From Diplonema japonicum (lineage: Eukaryota > Euglenozoa > Diplonemea > Diplonemida > Diplonemidae), in assembly GCA_964019335.1 (NCBI GenBank), contig OZ025665.1, positions 662,398 to 726,397 of the forward strand: 64,000 nt of DNA. The letters are read 5' to 3'. The number at the start of each line of letters is the position of its first letter. Within the stretch, counting starts at the first letter, position 1. Of this stretch, positions 21,201 through 30,493 are shown piece after piece. Position numbers and translations under genes: made by a program. Below the pieces are notes generated by a model, which saw only the letters and a program-made list of their open reading frames with translations, had not been told where the DNA came from and did no database searches.

Positions 21201-22823
21201 TGGGAAGATGGACCGGATGCCAATTGGCGTCCGGTACTCGGAGATGATAGTCCAGTCGTCGAGGGAGAAGTAAACAATGGAACCTTGGTTCGTGCTGTAC
21301 ATCATGAACTTGGGTGACATGGCAACAGATGTGATGCGGGTATCACCTTCCTTCTCAGGGAACACCTTCTGCTGCATCCGCTCGTCCATGTCAGATCGCA
21401 TGCCCTCTGAGTCGAGTGTGTCGATCACGTGCAGCGTCACCTTTCCTTCCGATATCACCGCTGCATACTCCATGCTGAGTTTCACCTGCTCTACACTGTA
21501 AGCATAGGTCCTCTGGGTGACCTTGGTGGCTGCCTGTGTGCCGGTGATGCCCCGCTCGGGGAGGTGGTAGTACCACACACAGTTGTTCATCCCAACGGCA
21601 GCGTGGTTCGGGCCAAGGCTCACAAACGTTGGTTCCACCTCAACAGAGATGTTGACGACCTCTTGCTCGGCCAAGATGTCCTTCACGCACACTTCGCGCA
21701 GTGAGGTGAGGTACAAGACACGCGTCCCATACGCATCATTCATGACTGGGATCTTCGTGAGCAGCGTGTGCACATTCCCGTTCCTAGACGACACGGTGAG
21801 GATCTGCCCGTCCTCCGTCCATTCTATTTTCTGCAGTGCTCCATACTCCGAGTCAAGGTCATACTTGTCGGAGTCTCTCGCCTTGATATTCTGCAACTCT
21901 TCCATCCCGAACAGCTGCACGCAGTTATCGCCTATCGATGCACCCTTCTGCAGGGAGGGGCAGTACGCTACGTCGCCGAGTTGGTCGGAGTGCGGCACCA
22001 CGTATGACACTTCCTGCCCGATCTCTTTCAAGTGAGTTGAGATGACGATGACCTGGCCTGAGGAGAACCCCACCAAGATGTACCCGTCACCGAACCACCT
22101 GTACGACATGATGGTGCCGTACTTGGGGAGGAAGGCTAGCTCGTAGGGCGACTCCGAAGCTTCTGTCGTGTCGTAGAGGAGCAGAGTCTTGCCACCCATG
22201 TTCACGGAGATGGTCGTCTCCTCGTCGTCGTTGGGGTTCGTGACGCCTTCTGACTTCATGCGCGCGAACTGCACGTTCACGGGCTCAAGCTTGAGTTGTA
22301 TCTGATCGATGAGGTCTCCCTCAGAGGTGTTAATAGACAGCACCCTGTCCTCTCCCGCCAGTGCCAGCTTGCCTGTTGTGCTCCATGCACCGCAAGTGAT
22401 CTTCTTTGTGTGCTTGCCCATTGCGGACATCTTCTTCAGTGTTTTTTTGTTGTACAACAGCAAGTTGCCCTTCAGCGTGCCGACGGCTAGCTGCGGGCCA
22501 CACTTGTTCCATTTGAGAAATGTTAAATCTTTCAAGCCTGTTTCTAGGTTTTCAAGCTTCTTGCCTGAGTAATGCCATAGGACGATGATAGGACTGCCTT
22601 GTTGCATCACAGCGATAGTTTCTCCAGACGAATCCCACTCCAAGCCCATGCAGGCACCAGGGTGCGACAAGGTTTTCTGGTCTATCACTTTCCCCTGCCT
22701 GTCCCATACCGTCAATTTCCTGTTCACCCCACAACACGCCAGCAGATTCCCTCCTCTGTTCCATCCAAAGCACACTGACCCCTTCCCATTAGTGCCGTGG
22801 TCGACGGTGAACAGCTTACGCAT
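18294..22823 (-). CDS. IFT144: Intraflagellar transport protein IFT144 / WDR19
   Basis: Six exons: 19716-22823, 19579-19665, 18808-19545, 18636-18760, 18480-18567 and 18294-18440. The five introns are 33-68 nt, all GTATG/GTGCG/GTGTG to CAG/TAG. The product is 1430 residues. The N-terminal half is WD40 propellers with blocks typical of IFT144 (AVGTLKGNLLLYNKKTLKK, MGKHTKKITCGAWS). Then comes an alpha-solenoid with RMLIRVAKNIPKFPKHVVPI, and finally zinc-binding CxxC pairs (CPFC, CPRC, CPNC, CMMC) around YCIATG, exactly as in animal WDR19. IFT144 belongs to the IFT-A complex for retrograde transport in cilia. The ATG at 22823 is preferred because CTCACAG, an acceptor, lies between it and an earlier in-frame ATG. 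Confidence 0.95.
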
Positions 22824-23086
22824 TGCTGCGTAGTTCCACCACCACACCCACCACCTCCCCTCCTGTGAGTTGTATTTTACAATAAAGTAACATAAAATAC
22901 TAAACACTCCTCGGGGGGCTGCTACCCTTTGTCCTGGTTCGGTGCATCATAAAGACCAGCAAAAAAGGAAGTAGGAAACGGGTACAGGGGAAATAAACAG
23001 GGGTTCAGAAAATAGAAAACAAAGGGGGGTAATACGACTTAGGTGACCCGCTGACACTGATAACCCGGCTGACACTATTAACAGGT
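22824..23086. other. Intergenic spacer
   Basis: About 260 bases between guanylate kinase and IFT144. A short imperfect direct repeat containing ctgacact occurs twice near 23050-23080. Nothing else stands out. Confidence 0.55.
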
Positions 23087-23998
23087 TCAAGGCTGTACAC
23101 CGCATGTTGGAGTGCTGTTGATGGCGTGGGGAACAGGGGGGAGGGCAGAGGACTTCGTGGCCTGGCTGATAGCAGAGACCAGCTCAGAGTAACAGACATC
23201 GACGTTTCTGTTGGTCAGTTCGTACCAGAAGAATTCGTGCGAGTCGCAGAAGGCAATCTCCTTCAGGGAGTTCTTCAATCTGGTCTGGATCTTGTCCTCT
23301 GTCTCGGTACCTCTCCCCCTCAGCCTCCTCTCCAGCTCCTCTGCAGAGGGAGGTTTGATGAACAAGCCAACAAACGGGATACCCGCCTCCGCCACCTTCT
23401 GTGCGCCCTGTATGTCGATGTCCAGCACGCAGATCCTGCCTGTCCTCTGCACTGCCTCTACTGCCTCCTTTGACGTACCATAGTAGTTCCCATGAACGTG
23501 TGCATACTCCACGAACTGCCCCTCCTTGATCATCTCTTCGACCTCGCTCTTCTCAGTGAAGAAGTAGTCCTTCCCGTCGACTTCACCAGGGCGGGGACCC
23601 CTTGTTGTGTGGGACACACTGAAACCGAATGTGTCCGGGTAGTCCTTGAACAGCTTTGCAAGGAGCGTCCCCTTCCCAACACCCGAAGGCCCACAGATCA
23701 CAACCAGCTCAGGGTTGCACCTCACCAACACCTTGCCGTCGAGCGAGGCCTCCTCCTTCGACTCAGACAGCACCATTCCATTGCACTCATCACCCTTTAC
23801 CCGGCACTTGAAGCTGCCCGTCACTCTGTCCCCCCACTGCTTCAGCTTCAGTAGATTTCCGTCTGCGGTCTTCCAGTACCCTGTGAACCCTTGGGGGTTG
23901 GTCTGGCTCGTAGCGCTGCACATCCTCAGCCCCTGATACCCAGTCACGAACCCTCCGAAGAGCCCCGCACCTATCTTCGCTGTTCTAGTGCGAAACAT
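23087..23998 (-). CDS. GUK1: Guanylate kinase with N-terminal extension
   Basis: 303 residues. Residues ~97-290 are guanylate kinase: P-loop GPSGVGKGT at 103-111, then SHTTRGPRPGEVDGKDYFF for GMP binding, HGNYYGTS, and VLDIDIQGA for the Walker B region, with the lid GRGTETEDKIQTRL. It phosphorylates GMP to GDP. The first 95 residues are extra: a hydrophobic, Gly-rich start (MFRTRTAKIGAGLFGGFVTG) that could be a mitochondrial presequence or membrane anchor, then a small beta-rich segment (WKTADGNLLKLKQWGDRVTG). The ATG at 23998 is preferred over one seven codons upstream because CATGACAG, a possible acceptor, lies between them. Confidence 0.93.
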   Translation of the reverse strand: MFRTRTAKIGAGLFGGFVTGYQGLRMCSATSQTNPQGFTGYWKTADGNLLKLKQWGDRVTGSFKCRVKGDECNGMVLSESKEEASLDGKVLVRCNPELVVICGPSGVGKGTLLAKLFKDYPDTFGFSVSHTTRGPRPGEVDGKDYFFTEKSEVEEMIKEGQFVEYAHVHGNYYGTSKEAVEAVQRTGRICVLDIDIQGAQKVAEAGIPFVGLFIKPPSAEELERRLRGRGTETEDKIQTRLKNSLKEIAFCDSHEFFWYELTNRNVDVCYSELVSAISQATKSSALPPVPHAINSTPTCGVQP

Positions 23999-24059
23999 TT
24001 TATTGTGTGCGCCTGTCATGGACTACAATACAGAAACAAAACAACACAGTTTTGCGTCA

Positions 24060-25808
24060 TCAGTATCTCACCAACCCTGCAAGGGCTGCCTGGAGGTCGT
24101 GGTCCAACGGCGCCGTGAACCTGTACTGTGCACCCGCTTCGTCAGTGCCCTCGACCATGCTGCAGTGGAGGAAGTGGCGGGGACACCACTTTCTTTGTGC
24201 ATTTACCTTCGAAGACTTGCTGTACTTTGGATCACATACAAGGGGATGCCCAATAGAAGCCATATGCACACGTATCTGGTGCGTCCGGCCTGTCAGGGGG
24301 GTTACCTTGAGGAGAGAGAACCTCTCACTTGCAGTTGGGGGCGGGAGATGGAAAGACAGCAGATGTTCACACAAGCTACGTGATGCACCAACACGAAGCA
24401 GCCCTCTGCACAGAGAGACCAGCAGGGGTGTAACTAAAACCTTCCTGTAGACTGCCGTCCGATCGTAGACCGTGGCCGACGGCTTCCCTGATTTGTGCAC
24501 TCTCACCCTGTTCTTGCCTGGTGCGGTGGACAGCAGCAGCGGTGCATCGACTCTCCCTGTTTCCGGTGGCACTCCACAACACAGTGCCACGTACTCCTTC
24601 CCCACCTTCTTTTCTTTGTACTGCTCTTTCATAAACTCCTCGCTGTTCTTGCTTGTTGCGTAGATCAGCACACCACTAGTGTCCTTATCCAACCGTGAAA
24701 TGGAGATGACACCAGCACCCTCCTCCCTTGGTGTGTGGTGCAAGATGTACTCCGTGCTGCGTAGTGGCGGCTTCCACACAGCCCGCAAACCACTAGGAAC
24801 CATGCAAGGTGGTGCGTTGTTCAGCAGCGCCTTGATAGTGACGTCCGGGTCGTGGTTTTCTACTCTTCGCTTCTTCTGAACTGGTGAGGATGTACTGTCA
24901 CGTGCAGGGCTGCCTGTTGCCCTCACCACCCACTTGCCGTTCTCCTGCTTTGTGTCGAATTCCTTGAAGTCTTGTAAGACATTCAGGAAGCCTCGTCCTT
25001 TCAGGCATTTCTTGATTTTGTTGTCTTGCCCCATCCATGCAATGTCAATACCCTTGTAGGGGTTCGTCCCTTTCAAAAGAGCAGCCACGCGTGCTTTGAG
25101 CTCCTCCTCGTTGCGCTCTGCCTTGTCGGTGTCGCGGGGTGTGGCGTCCCTACCCACTGGGAGGGTGATGTACGAGTTACAACAGCACTTGTGCGGCAAC
25201 GAGAGGTGGTATATGTCGCATTTGGGGTCCTTTTCGTCGGGGCGGTGGGTGATTGTGAAGACTTCAGGGAGACCTTCCGCAAAGGAAAGAAGGTAAGAGG
25301 CGAAGAGCATGCCGACACGCCGCTTCTCGCCTTCGTCGTCTGCTGCAGGTGTCTGGTACCTGAGGTATGGATCGCAGAGGAGGGACAAGTTGGGAGCAAG
25401 GGCATAGGCAGAACGCAGCTTCTTGCGCACCTTGAAGTTCAGTGACATGTACGACACGCGTGCAGGTTGCGCCGTCTTGGCCATCACACGCTGGAGCTCG
25501 TGCTGCAGTAGCTTTTCCAATGCGTTCAAGGCCGTCCGTCCAGCGGGGGTGATGTCTGTCTCCTTCGGTCCCCCCTTCACACGCACCATAAGGCCTTCCT
25601 TCCCCCCATAGGTCATGACTTCACCTTTCCTTTCGCTCAGTTCGAACTCGGTCGGATATTCCCCAAGGAATTGTTTCAGCTTCCTATCTCCCAACGCCTT
25701 CTTCAACTCAGGACGGTGACTAAAGAAACTGGCAACCGGAATTGAGCCGCCACACCCCGCCACCGTCTCCTTCACAATCTCTACAATCTGTTCATCCGTG
25801 ATGTCCAT
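24060..25808 (-). CDS. RluA-type pseudouridine synthase with long novel N-terminal region
   Basis: 582 residues. The C-terminal ~270 are an RluA-family catalytic domain: SRLDKDTSGVLI carries the catalytic Asp, YVALCCG follows, and PLTGRTHQIRVHMASIGHPL is the closing signature. The family converts uridine to pseudouridine in rRNA, tRNA or mRNA. The N-terminal ~300 residues are not an S4 domain. They start with a helical block (DRKLKQFLGEYPTEFELSE) that looks like a small winged-helix or HTH fold, followed by a Cys-containing segment (HKCCCNSYITLPVGRD) I do not recognise. An insert of about 35 residues lies between the two catalytic blocks. The start at 25808 follows a TTTTTCAG acceptor by only six bases. 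Confidence 0.88.
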   Translation of the reverse strand: MDITDEQIVEIVKETVAGCGGSIPVASFFSHRPELKKALGDRKLKQFLGEYPTEFELSERKGEVMTYGGKEGLMVRVKGGPKETDITPAGRTALNALEKLLQHELQRVMAKTAQPARVSYMSLNFKVRKKLRSAYALAPNLSLLCDPYLRYQTPAADDEGEKRRVGMLFASYLLSFAEGLPEVFTITHRPDEKDPKCDIYHLSLPHKCCCNSYITLPVGRDATPRDTDKAERNEEELKARVAALLKGTNPYKGIDIAWMGQDNKIKKCLKGRGFLNVLQDFKEFDTKQENGKWVVRATGSPARDSTSSPVQKKRRVENHDPDVTIKALLNNAPPCMVPSGLRAVWKPPLRSTEYILHHTPREEGAGVISISRLDKDTSGVLIYATSKNSEEFMKEQYKEKKVGKEYVALCCGVPPETGRVDAPLLLSTAPGKNRVRVHKSGKPSATVYDRTAVYRKVLVTPLLVSLCRGLLRVGASRSLCEHLLSFHLPPPTASERFSLLKVTPLTGRTHQIRVHMASIGHPLVCDPKYSKSSKVNAQRKWCPRHFLHCSMVEGTDEAGAQYRFTAPLDHDLQAALAGLVRY

Positions 25809-25813
25809 TGTTC

Positions 25814-25823
25814 CTGAAAAAGA
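25814..25823 (-). promoter_or_regulatory. Probable spliced-leader acceptor of the pseudouridine synthase
   Basis: Minus strand CTCTTTTTCAG directly followed by GAACAATGG, giving a 5' UTR of five or six bases beyond the leader. It decides the start codon at 25808. Confidence 0.55.
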
Positions 25824-27129
25824 GTTTTAAGCATGCAGCAGTCTGGTTGCAAGAAAGTACATAAAGGGCCGTCGCCACACGGTACACAGTGCTGTATCCT
25901 TTCTTTTTTTTGATGCTGTCGATAAGATCATATCAGGGAGCAAGGATGGGGACAGGTATGGGAGGTAAGATTGTTAAAATGTGACATTAAGGGCAACAAA
26001 ATGAGGATTCTGGGGCGACAGTTTACCTGTTCCGCAAAACACAAACAAAAAAGAAGAAGAAGAAGAAACCAAAAAAAAAAAAGAAAGAAAACTCAATGGA
26101 AAGAGCGCGGGGAAGGGCAACATGTTAATTATTCATTTTTGTCGAATAATTATAATTAGTTTTTCCTTAACTGTAGTGGAGCACAGATAAAGAAAAGGAC
26201 AGTGCCCACACAAAAAGAAGGGAAAAAAAAAGAGAAAAAAAAAAAAGGAAAATCCAACGCAAAGAGGGGAATATTTCTTTTTTTTTTTTTGGTACCTTCT
26301 TATTTATTAAAAGCCGCTCTTTTTATTTATGAGTTGCCCTCTTGGTCGAATTCGCCTTTGTTGAATAAAAGAAAAAGGAAAAGTTTCAAATAAAAATAAA
26401 AGCTCCTGCCGGATCATCCTCAAATGAACCCGATAAGGATGTTCCCCAATGATGGAAAGAAGGCGATGTTTAAGGGAAAATCCCACCTGAGGACCCCTAA
26501 AGAAGTATTGCCATAACGAATTTTGCTTTAAAGCACCATATACCATACCCTTTTGTAACGATACCTACTAATGGGCAGAGGAGCGCCCCGTGGTTGTTGA
26601 GAGACGTGGTAGTGAGAGGGGAGGGGAGGGACCTTCAGTTTCAAAGTGCCTTAATAACACAGACAACAGAGGTAGGGTGGGGATGGGGGCTGATATATGG
26701 TGCAAGCAATATTTTTTCATATCTCTGAAGTTGTCAAGCACAAAAAAAGAAAAGGGAAAGATTCTCAGCCGCTTCGGAGGGTTCGAGACATGAGTCGGTA
26801 TCAATTTCCATTTTTTTTCTCTTTTTTTTTTTACATGTTATTATTATTATTTTTTTTTCTTTTTTGTTACTATGGCTTTTTTGACTCAGCAAAAGGCGAA
26901 CGATCAGAATGCGCAGGAAAGAGAAGGGGAGAAAACAACAAATATATTTAAAAAAAAAAGAAAAAGTACTTTAAAAAAAAAACCCCCCCCAGGGAACCCT
27001 CTCCCTAATGACACGACACGTCCTGCCTCAACAGACACTTCTTTTCCCCGTCGTTGATATCGCCATTGTCACCGAGAAGCTTCAGTTTATGGAGGCGAAC
27101 AGCTTCTGTTTTTTTTTTTTTTTTTTTTT
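25824..27129. other. Intergenic region, AT-rich with homopolymers
   Basis: About 1.3 kb between the copper transporter and the pseudouridine synthase. It holds T and A runs at about 26280, 26810-26860 and 27110-27131, and a non-repetitive section at 26400-26800. No protein or RNA gene could be supported. Confidence 0.6.
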
Positions 27130-27684
27130 TTAATTATTATTCTTCCATAGCCCTCCCTGCACACCGTTGAAGGTCCACCCTAGGGTAAGACCCGCAATGA
27201 CGGATAAGAAGAGGCCTGTGTTGTAAGTCATGGTGACAAGCATTGCTGCGTAGAGGCCAGCGAAGACCCCAAACATGAGAAGACTCCTGATGGCAAGGTG
27301 CAGGCTGGAATGCGTCACGAAGTCCTTCAACATGGTGATGAGGGCACACCCGACAATGGTCAGGATGCAGGCGAAGGCGTACATGCCCCTTGATGTGATG
27401 TTCCACTCGTTGAACAAGATAACCACCTCATGTCCCGTGTAAAAAGTCATGACCATTTGCCCACCCCCACCGCCGCCCGAGATGGGCATGCACATATTGT
27501 CAGTCCAATGGCACGCAAGACACTCCTTCTGGTTTTTGCACATATTCATTTCCGCGTTCATCCCCATCTCAGAGCACGTCCCGTTCATCATCATGCAGTT
27601 CAGGCAGTGCGCCTCATCATACATCATGCATCCCGCAAGGGCGGCAGGCAAGTACGCAAGCAAGGCTATCAACACAAATTTCAT
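27130..27684 (-). CDS. CTR-family copper transporter
   Basis: 184 residues with a signal peptide (MKFVLIALLAYLPAALA) and a Cys/Met-rich luminal or extracellular region (residues ~18-68, with CMMYDEAHCLNCMMM and MGMNAEMNMC) suited to Cu(I) capture. A Gly run precedes three membrane spans. The second span carries MLVTM, the MxxxM copper-selectivity motif of CTR proteins, and the third carries GLTLG, their GxxxG packing motif. CTR proteins form trimers that import copper. Cys clusters in the ectodomain are heavier than in yeast or animal CTR1, which rely mostly on Met. Confidence 0.85.
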   Translation of the reverse strand: MKFVLIALLAYLPAALAGCMMYDEAHCLNCMMMNGTCSEMGMNAEMNMCKNQKECLACHWTDNMCMPISGGGGGGQMVMTFYTGHEVVILFNEWNITSRGMYAFACILTIVGCALITMLKDFVTHSSLHLAIRSLLMFGVFAGLYAAMLVTMTYNTGLFLSVIAGLTLGWTFNGVQGGLWKNNN

Positions 27685-27774
27685 TTTTCGTTTTTATTAA
27701 AAAGAGGGGGGATAAGAGAGAAACGCGGGCTGTGATGGTTGCTTGTGCAGCACGGATGATTAAAACAGACGAAC

Positions 27775-28638
27775 TCACTTCCTGCTGACCAAGGCGACGT
27801 TCCTTCCTGTGATAGGGATCTCCATGCGCTGCATCGTGCTGTCCTGTTTCTCGAGCAAATACAAAAGGAACTGCTCATAGGTCCGTACAGGCTGCCCATC
27901 TCTCGTTGTTCTGTGTGGGTGCTTCTCGGGGAAGACGCAGCAGGGCAGGATGATGAAGGGCGTGGAAGAAGCAAGGCAATAGTCGATGAGGGCCTCTGTC
28001 GGCTCGTCGGGGTGGATCCCGACGACAAGAGTGCACCTGCTCAAGGCGACCAGCAGCCTCTCGATGTCGGCTTTGAGCTCTTTTGCAGTGGGCAACGTAC
28101 CAGTGCTACACACATCCACACAACCGTAGAATCCCTCACTGGCAGTCGCGTGTGCTCTGAACAGTTCCACCTGTTCTTCCACCTTGTCTTCTAGCTCTGC
28201 CCTGCCCACCAGCATCGCTGTGAAGAACAGCCTACAGTGCACAACATCTCTGCGCCCCCCTTCTACCTCACTCTGGCTATACCTCGGGTACCCGCCCAGC
28301 GCTTCGCTCTGGTGGAACATCCCGAGTCGCAGCTTCCTATCGTAGTTCTTGTATCCCTTCGCGGTCATGTCCCTTGGGTCCACTAGGTAGCTGGTTGCAC
28401 CGTGTAAATTGCTCATCTCGATGGAGAACTCCCCCTTCCCCCCCGCTACCTCGACTACCACGTCGCCTTCGGCCACATCGAACTCCTTCACCACACAACG
28501 CCGCACAGCCGTGTGCCTCAGCTCTTTCCCATTGTACTTCACGCGCTCCTCTGGAGCGGGCACCCCCTCGTGGGAAAACCCGCACGCATCACCATAGCGG
28601 CATCTGCCTTTTACCCAATGCCTGCACAGTGATGTCAT
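27775..28638 (-). CDS. CCCH zinc finger protein with Rossmann methyltransferase-like domain
   Basis: 287 residues. A CCCH finger of form C-x7-C-x5-C-x3-H occupies residues 5-23. From ~45 a SAM-binding-like fold begins, with DVVVEVAGGKGEFSIEM as motif I and LVDPRD as the acidic end of strand 2. Later blocks LVVGIHPDEPTEALIDYCL and PFIILPCCVFPEKHPHRT resemble a family of uncharacterised eukaryotic methyltransferase-like proteins with a conserved PCCVFP. The finger suggests an RNA substrate. TRM13 also combines CCCH with a methyltransferase domain, but the motif order here differs. Function is therefore open: probably RNA methylation. Confidence 0.7.
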   Translation of the reverse strand: MTSLCRHWVKGRCRYGDACGFSHEGVPAPEERVKYNGKELRHTAVRRCVVKEFDVAEGDVVVEVAGGKGEFSIEMSNLHGATSYLVDPRDMTAKGYKNYDRKLRLGMFHQSEALGGYPRYSQSEVEGGRRDVVHCRLFFTAMLVGRAELEDKVEEQVELFRAHATASEGFYGCVDVCSTGTLPTAKELKADIERLLVALSRCTLVVGIHPDEPTEALIDYCLASSTPFIILPCCVFPEKHPHRTTRDGQPVRTYEQFLLYLLEKQDSTMQRMEIPITGRNVALVSRK

Positions 28639-28687
28639 GACCTGGGCTTAGCTGCGTGACTAGGACACCAGCAAAGGAATGAATCTA

Positions 28688-29980
28688 TTACACAGACTGT
28701 AAAGCCTGCCTTTCAACATGCAGTTCCAACTGTTGCTCACGGAGTTCTCTGACGTGTGCCACAAGGTCTCGTATCGACGAAGAGAGCGCAGTTTGCTTGA
28801 ACATTCGAAAGATGGTTCTCCTGCCGCAGCCTTCCTCGTGCGTTGCTTGGCCCCGCTTGGTGGCCTCAACCATGGAGAGCACTTGCGTAGAGGATGCTTG
28901 GGTTTTATAAATCACGGCGAGAATGGCCTCTGTTGTCTCTTTGGACTTCAGGAAGGAGGCCAGGAACTCCGAAGCCCTCTCGTACTTCTCTTTGATGACT
29001 ACCCTCTCTGTGTACTCACACACATGACGCGTCTTTCGCTGTCGCCTCTCGATGTCCACTAGCCGCTCCAGTCTGCGATCGTAGTCTTCCAGAATACACA
29101 AGATGTGCTCCTCGTTTCGGCGTGCCCAGCAGTATCCCTTCCCTTCGCTTCCCTCGAACTTCACACGTGCCACATGTTGCTCCTCAACTACACCTTCGCG
29201 TGTCTCTGCTTCACTTTGCAGCAGCTGTCTACCATGTTCCTCGCACGCAACTCGAATCTTTGTAATGCGCTTCTTATACTCCTCCACGACAGCTTCCTGT
29301 CCACGCTGCCGCCTCGCACCTTCCTCTACCATTGCTAGCTCTCTCCTCATCACGTCTACACCCATCCTGTGGTACGCCTCAAGCACAGACCTGCCTATTG
29401 CGAACGAAGCCACCACTCGCAGCAGTTGCACCTGTAGGACTTCCACCTGCTCGATGTTCTCTCTGCGTGATAGTTCGGTTTGCTCCAGGGAGAGGCGGGT
29501 TCTCTTATCCTCAAGATACGCGCGGTGTTCTCGCTCTGAATGCTGCTTGATCGATAGAAAACTTAAAGCTTCTTCAACTTGGGTATGCACTCGCATGTGA
29601 TCCATCTCCAGTATGTCGCTCTGCCCCTTGCATCGTACCTCTGCGGCATAGGCGTACTTCTTGAAGACAACGTTGTGCTGGCGACGGAGCTCCAGCAGAG
29701 CGCTTCTTCCTTGCTCCAACGTTCCATAGCTGTTTATGCTTCGCACGATCACCACTCGTTGCAACCGCTTTCTCCTTCCCACGCCGTTCCTGATGTAGTA
29801 CTTCCCGATGGACTCGTACCCCTCTTGGGTTTCACGCACCAATTCTTCCCTCTCTCTTACTTCTTCTACCACCAGCGTCCTCACTTCTAGGTGTGCTCTG
29901 AGCCCTCTCAAGCACCTTACAAACAGCCGTACTCTTTCGTGGCATTCCTTTGCTTCAATCCCGTCGCGGCCAAGCTCCAT
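28688..29980 (-). CDS. Coiled-coil protein of unknown function
   Basis: 430 residues, nearly all charged helix rich in Glu, Arg and Val, with no recognisable catalytic motif, signal or membrane segment. The heptad-like pattern is continuous. The start is the ATG at 29980: the frame is open upstream but the next in-frame ATG is lacking, and CCACGCAG (acceptor) touches this ATG. A cytoskeletal or flagellar role would be plausible given the organism, but nothing in the sequence shows it. Confidence 0.7.
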   Translation of the reverse strand: MELGRDGIEAKECHERVRLFVRCLRGLRAHLEVRTLVVEEVREREELVRETQEGYESIGKYYIRNGVGRRKRLQRVVIVRSINSYGTLEQGRSALLELRRQHNVVFKKYAYAAEVRCKGQSDILEMDHMRVHTQVEEALSFLSIKQHSEREHRAYLEDKRTRLSLEQTELSRRENIEQVEVLQVQLLRVVASFAIGRSVLEAYHRMGVDVMRRELAMVEEGARRQRGQEAVVEEYKKRITKIRVACEEHGRQLLQSEAETREGVVEEQHVARVKFEGSEGKGYCWARRNEEHILCILEDYDRRLERLVDIERRQRKTRHVCEYTERVVIKEKYERASEFLASFLKSKETTEAILAVIYKTQASSTQVLSMVEATKRGQATHEEGCGRRTIFRMFKQTALSSSIRDLVAHVRELREQQLELHVERQALQSV

Positions 29981-30493
29981 CCTGCGTGGTTTGAACAAAG
30001 AGATGGAACGAAGCGCGAATAAAAACAAAACAAAGAAGAAGAAGAAAAGACGACATTTCTATCGTAATCTATTTCTAAGGGTGGTTAAAGAAAAACAGAA
30101 AGATAAAAAACAGGGGGGGGATAAACTAGACATTTTAAGTCTGTTTTCACCAGCTTTGTCATGCGGCTTCATCAGAAAATTTGACATCAAAATAGCCTCT
30201 CTATCTGTCGTTCAGAGAGAGGCTAAAATCTAAGGGAGGAGTAGCTTCTAAAAATAAACGGAAACGATTAAGGTCGCGAACTGGCAAAAAGAAGAGAAAA
30301 ACTCAAAGTACAGGACAAGCCCCCCGCTAGAGGGCCGCCCTATGGGGGGAGAAAAAAAAAGGAGCTGTCCCGTTCTTCTTCTTTTCCCTTTTGCCTCTTT
30401 TCTTTACCGTAGTCAGCTCAGATCTTAATCAACTTTCAGTAGAAATAATAAAAAAGAGGAGGGGGCATGGTAAATTAGTCTATACAAACTGCC
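29981..30493. other. Intergenic region with a perfect hairpin
   Basis: About 510 bases between DOT1 and the coiled-coil gene. At 30193-30202 and 30216-30225 there is a perfect 10-bp inverted repeat (tagcctctct / agagaggcta) with a 13-nt loop. The rest is A-rich or purine-rich and unremarkable. Confidence 0.6.

Noticed and set aside
22860-22890. Fragment of a diplonemid spliced-leader sequence upstream of IFT144
   Set aside because: A short ACTTTATTG match occurs, but it is only nine bases in AT-rich DNA with no flanking leader or donor site.
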